Numbered from the stretch's first letter, positions 17,715 through 26,940 are shown. The stretch is DNA of 64,000 nucleotides from Candidatus Brocadia sinica JPN1 (GCF_000949635.1 NZ_BAFN01000001.1:620001-684000), one strand, 5' to 3'. Translations and numbers: made by a program. Notes: generated by a model not told the origin, from the letters alone.

Positions 17715-18702
17715 CTATTTGATACTGAGAAAATGTGTGGTTACCTGCAAACTGAACAGTATACCCCATTGATTGTAATCGTGCCTTGTTGGCCTGCTTG
17801 TACCCTATGGCGTAATGAATCTGCTTATTGGAAACAGATATCCTGATGTTATTCGAGGTATTCCCTTTCAGTTTGGCATGAACGATCTCTTCCCATATCT
17901 TTGTCATAACCATTTCCTTAAAAGAAGGGTGAAATGGCCCATCTATCAGGGATTTTCCGGCAACGAGTTCATCGGACGGGTGCAGCCCCATCCGTATGAC
18001 AGATACGTTGTTTCTTTCAAATATACGCACGAGATCCTTTGTCCACTCTACCGCCTGCTCAAGTGATAACGGAATGTATTTCCCTTCCCGATACCGTCTC
18101 TCCAGGGCGGTTCCCTTTACAATAATTGCAGGATAAATTCGAGTATTACGGGCGCCGAATGAAACGATATCATTGGCGGTCTGAATAGACCGTTCATAGC
18201 TGTCTTCTGGCAGACCTACCATCATCTGGAGACCCAGTTCGAAATCATATTTGCAAATCATCCGGGATGCATTTTGAATATCTTCGGGGGTATGCCAGCG
18301 TCCTGATTGATGCAAGACTTCCCGGCTGGTGGACTGCGCACCCAGCTCAATCGTTGTTATGCCATACTTCTTCAGCAATTCAAGGATGGTTTCATTGATA
18401 TAATCGGGCCTGGTTGACAATCTGATGCCTGATACCCTCCCGGTTTTTACAAACTCGAAGGCCTCTTTCAGATACTGTTCCTGCAGATCAACAGGTATCC
18501 CCGTAAAACTCCCTCCAAAAAAGGCGATGTTTATGATTCTGTTTCTGGGTATTGTTTCAAGGTATTGCTCGACAATATGCCGAATTTCTTTTGGCTGCGG
18601 GATGGAATGTGTTCCGCTGATTTTCTCCTGATCGCAGAAAACACATTGGTGCGGACAAGCAAGCTCCGGGATAAATATAGGAATATTAGAATGTTTTTTC
18701 AC
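17698..18702 (-). CDS. Elp3-like radical SAM protein
   Basis: A 334-aa protein beginning with the cluster motif ACPHQCVFC (cysteines at ~16, 20, 23). It then shows typical Elp3/oxygen-independent coproporphyrinogen-oxidase-like elements: FFGGSFTGIP, GIRLSTRPDYI and IELGAQS. The C-terminal ~70 residues replace the acetyltransferase domain of true Elp3, so a wobble-uridine-modifying role is unlikely without partners. The gene overlaps the next reading frame (17025-17714) by 17 bp on the same strand. Role unknown; close relatives occur in many anaerobes as a two-gene unit, which is recollection and not shown here. Confidence 0.8.
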   Translation of the reverse strand: MKKHSNIPIFIPELACPHQCVFCDQEKISGTHSIPQPKEIRHIVEQYLETIPRNRIINIAFFGGSFTGIPVDLQEQYLKEAFEFVKTGRVSGIRLSTRPDYINETILELLKKYGITTIELGAQSTSREVLHQSGRWHTPEDIQNASRMICKYDFELGLQMMVGLPEDSYERSIQTANDIVSFGARNTRIYPAIIVKGTALERRYREGKYIPLSLEQAVEWTKDLVRIFERNNVSVIRMGLHPSDELVAGKSLIDGPFHPSFKEMVMTKIWEEIVHAKLKGNTSNNIRISVSNKQIHYAIGYKQANKARLQSMGYTVQFAGNHTFSQYQIDVCDN

Positions 18703-18847
18703 GATATCCTCACAAAGGTCTATGATAATTTTACCATATCATAATTTTACTGCAGAGGAAAAATATTTGAGGTAAAATGATAAAAAATAATTACAATATA
18801 ACGCTGTTTTGTTTTTGCACCGTTTCCCATTTATTCTTCATCATTAC

Positions 18848-19366
18848 ATGAAAAACAAGAGAGAGTATATTAGCCGGATTATCGCCACATGGTTTGGCTC
18901 GGGGCTTCTTCCGAAGGCGCCAGGAACATGGGGCAGTCTGGCAGCAGTTCCATTTGCCTATTTGATTTCCATATATACCGGTCCCTATGCATTCATCTCT
19001 GCAACCGTCGCCTTGTTTTTGATTGGCATAGGGGTATCAAACAGCGTTGAGAAAAGCGCCCGGAAGAAGGATCCCGGATTTATTGTCGTTGATGAAGTCG
19101 TAGGCCAATGGATAACCCTCTTCCCATTACCTTTTCTCCATAAATGCATCAACGACGAATCCTTTTTCTACTTTTTGATTTCCCTTGTAGCAACGGCATT
19201 TCTTGCCTTCCGTATTTTTGATATATGGAAGCCGTGGCCCATTCGAGATTTAGAAAGGAGCATTCCTGGGGGTCTTGGGATTATGCTCGATGATGTTATT
19301 GCCGGTATCTACGCCCTCATAATAACTTCCGCAGTAACAGCAGGAATACTGTTCATTTTTCTATAA
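18848..19366 (+). CDS. pgpA: Phosphatidylglycerophosphatase A
   Basis: Removes phosphate from phosphatidylglycerophosphate in membrane phospholipid synthesis. From ATG 18848, 172 aa with family motifs: SGLLPKAPGTWGSL at the N-terminus, VDEVVGQW (acidic active-site region), FRIFDIWKPWP and PGGLGIMLDDVIAG, between four hydrophobic segments. The ORF extends to a start at 18809, but the added residues are not family-like. It is divergent from the Elp3-like gene across 145 bp. No clear ribosome-binding site is visible at either start. Confidence 0.9.
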   Translation: MKNKREYISRIIATWFGSGLLPKAPGTWGSLAAVPFAYLISIYTGPYAFISATVALFLIGIGVSNSVEKSARKKDPGFIVVDEVVGQWITLFPLPFLHKCINDESFFYFLISLVATAFLAFRIFDIWKPWPIRDLERSIPGGLGIMLDDVIAGIYALIITSAVTAGILFIFL

Positions 19367-19516
19367 AATGTACCCCACTGAAATATGACCAGCTTAAGCT
19401 CTGGAGTAAAATAAATGGTTTCATTAAATATCCATTTAACCTGTTGATCTGCAATAAATAAACTGACTTCTTATCTTATCAATAATAATATCTCATTAGC
19501 TTTTTCTGGTGCTCAT

Positions 19517-19945
19517 TTGGCAGAGTTATCTGATGCGTTTAGAATACACGAGGAGCTTTCTCGGATTTTAATATTACTTCCTTCTTCGCTTATACATTAT
19601 TCTTGGGAAAAGATATTAGAATATGAAATAAATGCTCATCCAAATTACTACCAAGATTCGATTCTCGCATACCCCTTAAATAATTTAATGAATGAAGGGC
19701 AAGGTGTAGAAAAAATCATATCCTTCCTTAAATCTAATTCTTTAGTATCTGCAAGAAATCAACAAAAAGAAAATTCAAAAAGAATGATTGATAGACATAA
19801 TGAGATTAAAAATAATTTTTCATCAAAAGATAATGGCAGGTATTCAGTAGCCCAGGCAAGTGTATTTGCAATGGTAATACAATGGATAGCAAATTTTTAT
19901 ATCCAAAATACCTTAAAGATTATAGAAATGATACTTCCAGATTAA
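19517..19945 (+). CDS. Hypothetical protein
   Basis: 142 aa from TTG 19517; mostly helical with no recognised domain. Charged, polar middle (QQKENSKRMIDRHNEIKNNF) and a C-terminal hydrophobic patch. There is no obvious Shine-Dalgarno, and the frame may start upstream with a different codon. Base composition is A/T-rich relative to pgpA. May be a fragment of a larger gene. Confidence 0.35.
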   Translation: MAELSDAFRIHEELSRILILLPSSLIHYSWEKILEYEINAHPNYYQDSILAYPLNNLMNEGQGVEKIISFLKSNSLVSARNQQKENSKRMIDRHNEIKNNFSSKDNGRYSVAQASVFAMVIQWIANFYIQNTLKIIEMILPD

Positions 19946-20060
19946 ATATAAAGTATTTAAATCTATTCGCCTTTATGCTTTTGTGGTATCCAAAAGTTTC
20001 TTGTCCTCCAAAAATATTTTGGAGAAAGTTTAGACGATGTCGAATTGAGTTCACGATGTT

Positions 20061-20423
20061 ATGATAACAGTTCAGAAAATTGATAACGTTACATTTAAAG
20101 TTACGGTAGAGAAGGATACGACTACAACCCATACCGTAAGAGTTGTGCCGTCTTATTATGAAACTCTGACAGACCAATGCGTAACCTCTGAGGAACTTGT
20201 GAAACAATCTTTTATATTTCTCCTCGAAAGAGGAAGAAAAGGGGGAAAGGTTTGCCCCCTTTTCTTCCTTCAGGTGCACAAGAACGTGCATCTGACTGAC
20301 TCGAAAATTTCTCCCTTTTACAAACTGATTTCCTTTAATACTTCCGCCATGTCGATTATGGGAAGCTTCATAGATTTCTCTCCCAAAAGCGCATCCACAA
20401 CGTCTTGGGGCGCGCTCCGGTAA
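20061..20423 (+). CDS. Small conserved protein with altered C-terminus
   Basis: The first ~58 residues (ITVQKIDNVTFKVTVEK, then TTTHTVRVVPSYYETLT, EELVKQSFIFLLER) follow a pattern I recognise in small (~75 aa) uncharacterised proteins that end shortly after the FLLER segment. Here the frame runs on for another ~60 residues into the 3' end of the convergent cytochrome gene (overlap 106 bp). A frameshift near 20240 is therefore likely. Function unknown. Start: ATG 20061 overlaps the end of a run of A/T bases without a good ribosome-binding site. Confidence 0.45.
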   Translation: MITVQKIDNVTFKVTVEKDTTTTHTVRVVPSYYETLTDQCVTSEELVKQSFIFLLERGRKGGKVCPLFFLQVHKNVHLTDSKISPFYKLISFNTSAMSIMGSFIDFSPKSASTTSWGALR

Positions 20424-21760
20424 TGCAGCACGGCCTTTATCTTCAACGGGGATTTGGCATCATTGGGAAGTAAGCAAATAAAATGTTCTTCCTTTTTTCC
20501 CTTTGGAGGGATGCGATTATCGGATATGATGTGTGTTGCAGCCCATACGTGAAGTGTCTCTTCTCCCTTTTCATTTCCAAATACGGTGTGATAAATGGTA
20601 GCATTCGAATCAATATTCCCTTTTTCGTCCACTTTCCCACTTTGGTAGATAATCTTATCTTCTGCATCGGTTACTGAAACATGTAACCACACCTGCCGCA
20701 TCTCGGTAAGGCCTGTGGGTATATGATGCCCTGCACCCGTATTTTTTATATCGATATGGAATTTTAGCAAATCACCCCTTTTCGAGGCAGGATTCACAGA
20801 TACTTCTAAAGTTGCGGCGTTCTTCAATCTCTCAACCGCCATTTGCTGCTGCAGTTCTGAGCCGGAAGGCAGGGATATGGGGGTAACACTCCCTCCGACA
20901 AAATAGTGAGTCCATATATGAGGACGTTTTTTACCTCCCATAATTTCAGGGGATGCAAAACCAGGATTATCGGGTCTGTCTGTGCTACCGGTACACGGGA
21001 ACCCCGGTCGTTGCCTCATGTGACAATCCTGACAATGTATCGTTGTTTTGGGGTCACCTGTATTATAAGGACCTTGCCGCCATTCAGTATAAGTTTGTTC
21101 TATGGGAAGATTGTTTCCTGCGTGTGACACATCATGGCAACCCCCACAAAACTCTGAGCGTGTATGCAATTCTGAGTATTGATTTTTATGAATTGTTTCC
21201 GGGGAATCAGCAAAAGGGCCATATTTTGTGCCACCTTCCATAGCAGCAGCATTGCCCGGGCTTAATATGTATGGTGCGTTTCCTACACCAGTAGTTGCCC
21301 GAACAGAATGACAAAAATCACAGATAACTCCACCCTTTTCATCGTCGAGAGGGAGGCTGGCTTCGGCTCCGCTGTGACCGATAGGAAAATGACATCGCAC
21401 ACAAGATTCTATGTTCCGTTTTTCAGATTCTCCTTCTGCCGTTTTTTTCCCTAAGTTATAAAGGGCCTGAAAGAGAGGATTTCTCCATGCATTCGCATGA
21501 GTTGAACCGCTCCACATTTTGAAGATTTCAGGATGACAGGCGCCACAGGAGATCGGACTGAAAAATTGACTTATCCTTACGTCTCCCGGCACTGTAATAG
21601 GCAGATCGACGATATTTTCCGGTCTCTGTCCCGGAGGAAGTTTCCATGTGGGCGACCATTCTCTGGGATCACTCCCATAGGACACGTTTAAAGAAACAAA
21701 AAATAAACCGAGTATGAAACACCATGTATAATTGAAAAATAACCGCATAGACAATGACAT
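20318..21760 (-). CDS. Pentaheme c-type cytochrome, secreted
   Basis: Five CXXCH heme sites are visible: CGACH, CVRCH, CDFCH, CGGCH and CQDCH, all in the N-terminal half, followed by an immunoglobulin-like C-terminal domain (GAGHHIPTGLTEMRQVWLHV). The N-terminal hydrophobic stretch after MRLFFNYTWCFILGLFFVSL is a signal peptide or anchor. ATG 21760 or ATG 21748 is the likely start; the further upstream extension to 21859 is not protein-like. The organisation resembles cytochrome c554/c'-type electron carriers. In an anammox cell it should lie in the anammoxosome or periplasm; the redox partner is unknown. Confidence 0.85.
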   Translation of the reverse strand: MSLSMRLFFNYTWCFILGLFFVSLNVSYGSDPREWSPTWKLPPGQRPENIVDLPITVPGDVRISQFFSPISCGACHPEIFKMWSGSTHANAWRNPLFQALYNLGKKTAEGESEKRNIESCVRCHFPIGHSGAEASLPLDDEKGGVICDFCHSVRATTGVGNAPYILSPGNAAAMEGGTKYGPFADSPETIHKNQYSELHTRSEFCGGCHDVSHAGNNLPIEQTYTEWRQGPYNTGDPKTTIHCQDCHMRQRPGFPCTGSTDRPDNPGFASPEIMGGKKRPHIWTHYFVGGSVTPISLPSGSELQQQMAVERLKNAATLEVSVNPASKRGDLLKFHIDIKNTGAGHHIPTGLTEMRQVWLHVSVTDAEDKIIYQSGKVDEKGNIDSNATIYHTVFGNEKGEETLHVWAATHIISDNRIPPKGKKEEHFICLLPNDAKSPLKIKAVLHYRSAPQDVVDALLGEKSMKLPIIDMAEVLKEISL

Positions 21761-21982
21761 CCTTTCTTCAATCACAGAATGACAATAATGAGTCCCACAT
21801 GGACTAATGTCTTTGATTTCCGGCCCGCTGGTAAACCTGGCTTTGGCCGAATTATACAAAACCTTTCCCTGACTACCAGCAAAAACTACTATAGCTACAG
21901 AAAACCATTCTTCCCTATTTTTATAACCGATTTTACAAAAATTCTTACTAATTATTATACAAAAAATTTATTTTTTAAAATA

Positions 21983-22019
21983 AAAAAGAGGATAGATTTT
22001 TCTGGTCTATCCTCTTTTT
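21983..22019. terminator. Bidirectional hairpin terminator
   Basis: AAAAAGAGGATAGA (21983-21996) pairs with TCTATCCTCTTTTT (22006-22019) over a 9-base loop, giving T-runs on both strands. It terminates the ComEA-like gene (minus strand), which ends at 22064. Confidence 0.85.
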
Positions 22020-22063
22020 CAAAACGAGTACGTTACGGTATTTATTCTTCTGAGTCTCTTTTT

Positions 22064-22420
22064 TTATTTTTCTTGTTTTTGTTCTTTTTCACCCTTTATC
22101 ATCTTTGTTGATTTTATGGTGGTATCTCCCTCTACTGCAACAAAATTTTTGATCTTCTCAAATTTTTTATCGCCCACGCCACTTACCTTTTTGATGTCAT
22201 CAATAGCTTGAAAATTACCATTATTTGTCCTGTAGTTTATAATTTCTGCAGCCAACTTAGGGCCAATACCTGGCAATAATGCAATCTGGTCTTCGGTAGC
22301 TGCATTAATATTTACCTTTCCTTCTATCTCCACGGCAGAAAAGCAAATCCTTACCTGACAGACAAAACCAACCACAAGCATCAGCACAACTGCCACAAAA
22401 GATTTACGAATTGTGTGCAT
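22064..22420 (-). CDS. ComEA-type helix-hairpin-helix protein, secreted
   Basis: Start ATG 22420 is fixed by a perfect AGGAGG with 7-nt spacing; the longer ORF to 22564 is not supported. 118 aa: signal peptide (VVLMLVVGFVCQVRICFSA), then the two helix-hairpin-helix motifs of the ComEA family, INAATEDQIALLPGIGPKLA and IDDIKKVSGVGDKKFEKIK, and a Lys/Glu-rich tail. Such domains bind double-stranded DNA without sequence preference. Here no other competence genes are nearby, so DNA uptake is only one possibility. Confidence 0.88.
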   Translation of the reverse strand: MHTIRKSFVAVVLMLVVGFVCQVRICFSAVEIEGKVNINAATEDQIALLPGIGPKLAAEIINYRTNNGNFQAIDDIKKVSGVGDKKFEKIKNFVAVEGDTTIKSTKMIKGEKEQKQEK

Positions 22421-22691
22421 AGCAACCTCCTTTAATAAAAGATTTTTAAACAGAATCCCAAAGGCCTTTGATTGCAAAACAAACACGTGTACAGGACTGC
22501 AATAAGCAAAACATAAACCGAAAACCAAAAAATCTTTAAAAGACAAACAATTTACTTTAACCATTGAAATCCTAGCTAGTAACAGAATATTGTAATTTTA
22601 TCAATATGTATTAGGGAAGAGAATGAACAGGGCAAGGATAATACAAAAAAGATCACAAGAATGAACAAAATTGCTGATTGCTGTATCAATA

Positions 22692-22721
22692 AGAAAGGAC
22701 ACGCATCTGCGTGTCCTTTCT
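22692..22721 (-). terminator. Hairpin terminator after clpP
   Basis: AGAAAGGACACGCA (22692-22705) and TGCGTGTCCTTTCT (22708-22721) form a near-perfect 14-bp stem downstream of clpP on the minus strand. The T-rich side (TACTTTTTC) is on the plus strand, so its polarity is less certain. Confidence 0.65.
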
Positions 22722-22756
22722 ACTTTTTCAACTCCTTCAAGTATTTTTATAGCAAC

Positions 22757-23425
22757 CTATTTCTTTTTATCCCGTAAGGATTCTATTACCTCATCGACAA
22801 GACCATAGGCTTTTGCCTCTTGCGAAGACATATAAAAATCACGGTCTACATCTGCTTCGATACGTTCCAACGGTTGCCCTGTGTGTTTTACAAGAATTTC
22901 ATTCAGACATTTCTTCATCCGCAGTATTTCTTCTGCCTGAATACTAATATCTGTTGCCGTACCCCTCATACCGCCCCATGGCTGATGAAGCATAATACGC
23001 GTATGGGGAAGGCCATATCTTTTTCCTTTTGTTCCACCAGCAAGGAGGATAGCGGCCATGCTATAAGCCTGACCAATACAGAATGTTGCGACATCACATT
23101 GTACAAATTGCATGGTGTCGTAAATAGCCAGACCGGATGTAATTGAACCTCCTGGAGAATTGATGTAAATGTTGATATCCTGATTTTTGTTCTCGTTTTG
23201 GAGAAATAGTATTTGTGCTATAACCAGGTTTGACAATGTGTCCTCAATGGCTGAGCCAATAAAAATGATACGGTCTTTCAGTAACCTTGAAAATATATCA
23301 TAATGCCTTTCGCCATATCCGGTCTTTTCAACAACATATGGCACAAAAAGCGCGCCATACTTGTTCTTGACATTTACCACAGGAAATTCACCGTTTTCCA
23401 AATACGACAAATACTCTTTATACAC
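22757..23425 (-). CDS. clpP: ATP-dependent Clp protease proteolytic subunit
   Basis: Serine peptidase subunit that forms the tetradecameric proteolytic chamber served by ClpX/ClpA. 222 aa from GTG 23425 (AGGAAG six bases upstream). Catalytic Ser in [10 protein letters not shown] (the usual Ala-Ser is Tyr-Ser here), His in [10 protein letters not shown], and Asp in [10 protein letters not shown]. Motif [12 protein letters not shown] is present. The 18-20-residue N-terminal extension is typical. It follows trigger factor by 57 bp in the same direction; clpX, the common third gene, is not in this window on this strand. The Ala-to-Tyr change next to the nucleophile is unusual. Confidence 0.95.
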   Translation of the reverse strand: MYKEYLSYLENGEFPVVNVKNKYGALFVPYVVEKTGYGERHYDIFSRLLKDRIIFIGSAIEDTLSNLVIAQILFLQNENKNQDINIYINSPGGSITSGLAIYDTMQFVQCDVATFCIGQAYSMAAILLAGGTKGKRYGLPHTRIMLHQPWGGMRGTATDISIQAEEILRMKKCLNEILVKHTGQPLERIEADVDRDFYMSSQEAKAYGLVDEVIESLRDKKK

Positions 23426-23482
23426 AAATAACTTCCTTTCGTTTATTTTGCTCCAGTTCCTGATTTTCTTGGGTTTGTAACC

Positions 23483-24766
23483 TTACCCTTCTATGCTGGC
23501 TTCCTTGAGGAGAAAATTCATCACCTTATTTTCTCGCATATCGTTTCGCAAATAGGACAGATTCCCCTGACGCTCCAGCTGCTTGCGAACCCGTGCGATG
23601 TCTGTATTATACGATCGCGCAATATCGGCAATTTGCTGTTCCACTTCATTTTCGGTAATAAATATCTTCTCCTTTTCGGCAATATGATTCATGATAAGAG
23701 AAGCTTTGAGTTCCCGCATTACCGATTCTGCAGATGCATTTTTAATCGCATCCGCTTGCTTTTGAATTTCTTCCAAAGGAACGCCCCTGTTTAATAAATC
23801 CAATTGATGCTTGTACACCCTTTGGTCTGTATGATGATTCAAAAAATCTTGCGGCAATTCAAGCTTTGTTTGATCCAAAAGGACATCAAGTACCTGATTC
23901 TTCAAATCGTCTTCAACCCATTTCTTTTTATCAATTTCAATTCGTTTGCGAATATTGGATTTGAAATCTTCTAAAGAATCGAATCCCATTGTCTTTGCAA
24001 AATCATCATGAATATCGGCAGGAATTAGACGCTTGATTTCTTTTACCTTAAGCCTTATCTTCGCATCTTTTCCCCGATATTCTTCTTTAACAAAATTGTC
24101 CGATAATTTCACATCAATTTTGCACTCTTCACCGGACTTCATGTTTTCCAATTTAGCGGCTAAATCCTGTATCGTTGTATTGGCAACCGGAACACCATTC
24201 ACGACAGGAATCTCAACATCATCATCTTCGAACACAGTATTTCCGCCAACCTCTACTTTACAATCACCGATGATATGATCTCCTTTTTTCACCGTTCCCT
24301 CTTTAACAACGGTAAGTTGCGCCTTTCGAAAGGCCATATCCATTAATACTTTTTGCACATCTTCGTCAGTTGCATTGGCTGGCTTTTTCTTTAATTTCAA
24401 ACCCTTGTATTGATTAATCTCAAAAGACGGCCACACCTCCAATGTCACATCAAATGTAAGGGGTTTTCCCATTTCCAGTTCTATTTCACTAAATTTGGGA
24501 TTACCCACTGGGCTCAGTTTCTGCTCTTCAAGTGTCTTTTGGTAACAATCACTAACAACCGATTGTTTTACCTCGTCTTTAATCTGTGAACCAAACCGCT
24601 TTTCAACTAATTTTCTCGGCGCACGGCCTTTTCTAAAACCGGGCAATTCTACCGTATCACAAACCTCTATTGTCTTCTTTTCAAACTCACCCTCGATTGT
24701 TTCCTTAGGTATTTCGAATTTTAAAACCTTTTTACAAGGCCCTGCATCTTCAATTGTTACATTCAT
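23483..24766 (-). CDS. tig: Trigger factor
   Basis: Ribosome-bound chaperone that receives nascent chains. From ATG 24766, 427 aa; the upstream ATG at 24799 adds 11 residues. Ribosome-docking signature GFRKGRAPRKLVEKRFG is present (residues ~43-59), then a PPIase-like domain (~150-230, GDHIIGDCKVEVGG) and the long helical C-terminal arms. It is the first protein gene after six tRNA genes on the minus strand, with 46 bp between tRNA-Gly and its ATG, and precedes clpP. Confidence 0.95.
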   Translation of the reverse strand: MNVTIEDAGPCKKVLKFEIPKETIEGEFEKKTIEVCDTVELPGFRKGRAPRKLVEKRFGSQIKDEVKQSVVSDCYQKTLEEQKLSPVGNPKFSEIELEMGKPLTFDVTLEVWPSFEINQYKGLKLKKKPANATDEDVQKVLMDMAFRKAQLTVVKEGTVKKGDHIIGDCKVEVGGNTVFEDDDVEIPVVNGVPVANTTIQDLAAKLENMKSGEECKIDVKLSDNFVKEEYRGKDAKIRLKVKEIKRLIPADIHDDFAKTMGFDSLEDFKSNIRKRIEIDKKKWVEDDLKNQVLDVLLDQTKLELPQDFLNHHTDQRVYKHQLDLLNRGVPLEEIQKQADAIKNASAESVMRELKASLIMNHIAEKEKIFITENEVEQQIADIARSYNTDIARVRKQLERQGNLSYLRNDMRENKVMNFLLKEASIEG

Positions 24767-24812
24767 CGTATTATTATCCTGCAATACTTTTCCATCCAAA
24801 ATAAATAAATGG

Positions 24813-24884
24813 AGCGGGTGATGGGGTTCGAACCCACGACATTCACGTTGGCAACGTGACGCTCTACCACTGAGCTACACCCGC
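24813..24884 (-). tRNA. tRNA-Gly(GCC)
   Basis: Cloverleaf on the minus strand: acceptor GCGGGTG pairs with CACCCGC, D-arm TAGCTCAGTGGTAGAGC, anticodon loop TTGCCAA (GCC), T-arm GTGGGTTCGAACCCC, discriminator T. CCA is not encoded. It is the last of a six-tRNA run immediately upstream of tig. Confidence 0.95.
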
Positions 24885-24909
24885 TACTTAATTCAAATCT
24901 ATTTTCTGG

Positions 24910-24991
24910 TGCGAGAGGGGGGAATCGAACCCCCACGCCGTAAGGCACAAGATCCTAAATCTTGCGCGTCTGCCAGTTCCGCCACCCTCGC
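24910..24991 (-). tRNA. tRNA-Leu(TAG)
   Basis: Acceptor GCGAGGG/CTCTCGC with one G-T pair, long variable arm (TGTGCCTTACGGCG region), anticodon loop TTTAGGA (TAG), T-arm GGGGGTTCGATTCCC. Class II tRNA, about 82 nt, CCA not encoded. Confidence 0.94.
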
Positions 24992-25113
24992 CCAATATGG
25001 CAATAAAATTACACCCTTGGCGGAATTCCTGAATCTACTTTTTCCCTTTGGTAAAAACAAACGAGAATTAAACCGGATCTTTGGCGCTCAAAAGACAACT
25101 GCATCGTAATAGA

Positions 25114-25189
25114 TGGTGCGCCCTGAAAGATTCGAACTTTCGACCCACTGATTAAGAGTCAGTTGCTCTACCAACTGAGCTAAGGGCGC
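25114..25189 (-). tRNA. tRNA-Lys(CTT)
   Basis: Acceptor GCGCCCT/AGGGCGC, D-arm TAGCTCAGTTGGTAGAGC, anticodon loop CTCTTAA (CTT), T-arm AAAGTTCGAATCTTT, discriminator A and encoded CCA (25114-25116). Confidence 0.95.
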
Positions 25190-25235
25190 CCTTAACGGTT
25201 TATGCGGAAAAAGTCAAAAAGGTTCTTATGAATAA

Positions 25236-25309
25236 CGCGCCCGGCAGGACTTGAACCTGCAACCGTTGGATTCGAAGTCCACCACTCTATCCAATTGAGC
25301 TACGAGCGC
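25236..25309 (-). tRNA. tRNA-Arg(TCG)
   Basis: Acceptor GCGCTCG/CGGGCGC (one T-G pair), D-arm TAGCTCAATTGGATAGAG, anticodon loop CTTCGAA (TCG), T-arm GCAGGTTCAAGTCCTGC, discriminator G, no encoded CCA. Confidence 0.93.
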
Positions 25310-25530
25310 AAAATTTTTCGCGCAAAAGCACGTTATATTTATACTTAAGATAGCTCAAAACACCGCTACATGAAACGATATCGACTAAGACACAAATTAT
25401 AATTACTTTTTTAAAAAAGTCAACTGCATTCCCCGTAGGAATACATTGCCAAAAATACTTTAACAGAAAGTATTTGATTTCAATAAACAAATAAGTCCCG
25501 CAACAAAAATTTTGGCGCGGGACTCAAAAT

Positions 25531-25608
25531 TGGGGTGAGCGACGGGATTCGAACCCGCGACCCTTAGAGCCACAGTCTAATGCTCTATCCAACTGAGCTA
25601 CGCTCACC
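25531..25608 (-). tRNA. tRNA-His(GTG)
   Basis: Acceptor GTGAGCG/CGCTCAC with G-1 opposite discriminator C, the histidine identity pair; anticodon loop CTGTGGC (GTG); T-arm GCGGGTTCGAATCCCG; encoded CCA (25531-25533). Confidence 0.95.
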
Positions 25609-25645
25609 ACAGTGTGTAATTACTGGCAACCTGAATTTTTATATA

Positions 25646-25722
<77 letters not shown>

Positions 25723-25737
25723 TCAAACTTAGGTAAA

Positions 25738-25765
25738 ATTATATCAATAATAGATTAAATATCAA
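25738..25765 (-). promoter_or_regulatory. Sigma70-type promoter of the tRNA run
   Basis: On the minus strand TTGATA (25765-25760) and a perfect TATAAT (25743-25738) are 16 bp apart, placing the start about 8 bp before tRNA-Arg(TCT). Likely drives all six tRNAs and perhaps tig-clpP. Confidence 0.7.
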
Positions 25766-25794
25766 TACAATTTTAGAGTTTGAATGCAATAGCT

Positions 25795-26940
25795 TTACAT
25801 TCGAACCGGCACTAACATAGCCATTGACTCAATAGTCTTTCTGAGTGGTGTATTTCTCACATATCTCCAGTTTTCATCTTTTATTCCTCGCTCTGGAGAG
25901 GTAATATTGTTGACGACAGGAAATCCCCTAATCCCCTTTTTAAATGTAAAGGCCCGTGTCCTGGAACCTGCCTCACCCATCGGAATAACGTCCGTAATGA
26001 AGTCTACGAATACCTGCGCATCATCAAAAATTTCTGTGGTTATAACCTGCCCTTTCTTAAAATTGCCTATCGTTGCATCCGGAACGATTTCTGCAAGGTT
26101 AATGCAGATAAATATCGCATTCTCTCCTACATGGATAGCACTTCTGGGTATTCCCACCACCATGTCTTTGAATATGGCATCTACAAATATCTTTTTAAAG
26201 AAATGTTTTGTAGCTTCCAGGGCATTGCCAGGGGTATTTTCACCTTTGGGTGTATATTTGCCTAATGTTATCCCACTTGCAATATCTTTAAAAAAATCAA
26301 CCACGGCGCCTACAACTCCCACTTTCTTGCCATTTTGAATGCGGCCTTCTTCATCAATATACTTAAAGGACGCACCATGACCAATATCCTTAATTATATT
26401 TATGAAGTTTTCTCCAACATCTTTGAAATCTTTTCCTACCCTTACAAGAAATTTAGATTGATCCGAATTATAATCCATTACATCAACATCTTTATCTAAA
26501 TTGAAATAATCCCCTCCCGGATTTGATAACAATTGGTCCTCTTTGTATTTTTTAAACTGCTCTTTCAGCGCCGAAGATGTATTCTCTTTAAAATCTGGAT
26601 GCCCAGCCCGTCCCTCAAAAGTATTCCGTTCAAGCTGGGATAGTATCCCCCCCTTAATTCTGGTTGTCACGGTATCACAGCTGAACCCAGCCCTTAACTC
26701 TTGCTTTTTTAATTCATCATAGATTACTTTTTCAAAAGGAGATGTTTCTACGCTATCGTAGGCACCTACTAAAATACTGAAATCCCCCTGTTTATTGCTC
26801 ATCCCCACCCTGGATGTTTCTAGCATATCTCCCATCCCTTTAGAAAAATGATTCCATACAAAATACTCCAGCTGTATTGATTTGAGCAAAATATATACCT
26901 TAATACTCCCCCGCTTTTGTATATTCTCTAAACAATACAC
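25795..26940 (-). CDS. Hypothetical protein, ~381 aa
   Basis: Starts at GTG 26940 with a GGAAA a few bases upstream; ATG 26826 is an alternative. No recognised domain. Composition is mixed alpha/beta with many Lys/Asp/Phe residues, one moderately hydrophobic stretch (VVGAVVDFFKDIASGITLG) and another near AIFICINLAEIVPDA. The segment GENTPGNALEATKHFFKKIF and the C-terminal SPERGIKDENWRYVRNTPL have no match I can recall. No signal peptide. It is alone, with tRNA genes on the left and a divergent gene on the right. Function unknown. Confidence 0.55.
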   Translation of the reverse strand: MYCLENIQKRGSIKVYILLKSIQLEYFVWNHFSKGMGDMLETSRVGMSNKQGDFSILVGAYDSVETSPFEKVIYDELKKQELRAGFSCDTVTTRIKGGILSQLERNTFEGRAGHPDFKENTSSALKEQFKKYKEDQLLSNPGGDYFNLDKDVDVMDYNSDQSKFLVRVGKDFKDVGENFINIIKDIGHGASFKYIDEEGRIQNGKKVGVVGAVVDFFKDIASGITLGKYTPKGENTPGNALEATKHFFKKIFVDAIFKDMVVGIPRSAIHVGENAIFICINLAEIVPDATIGNFKKGQVITTEIFDDAQVFVDFITDVIPMGEAGSRTRAFTFKKGIRGFPVVNNITSPERGIKDENWRYVRNTPLRKTIESMAMLVPVRM

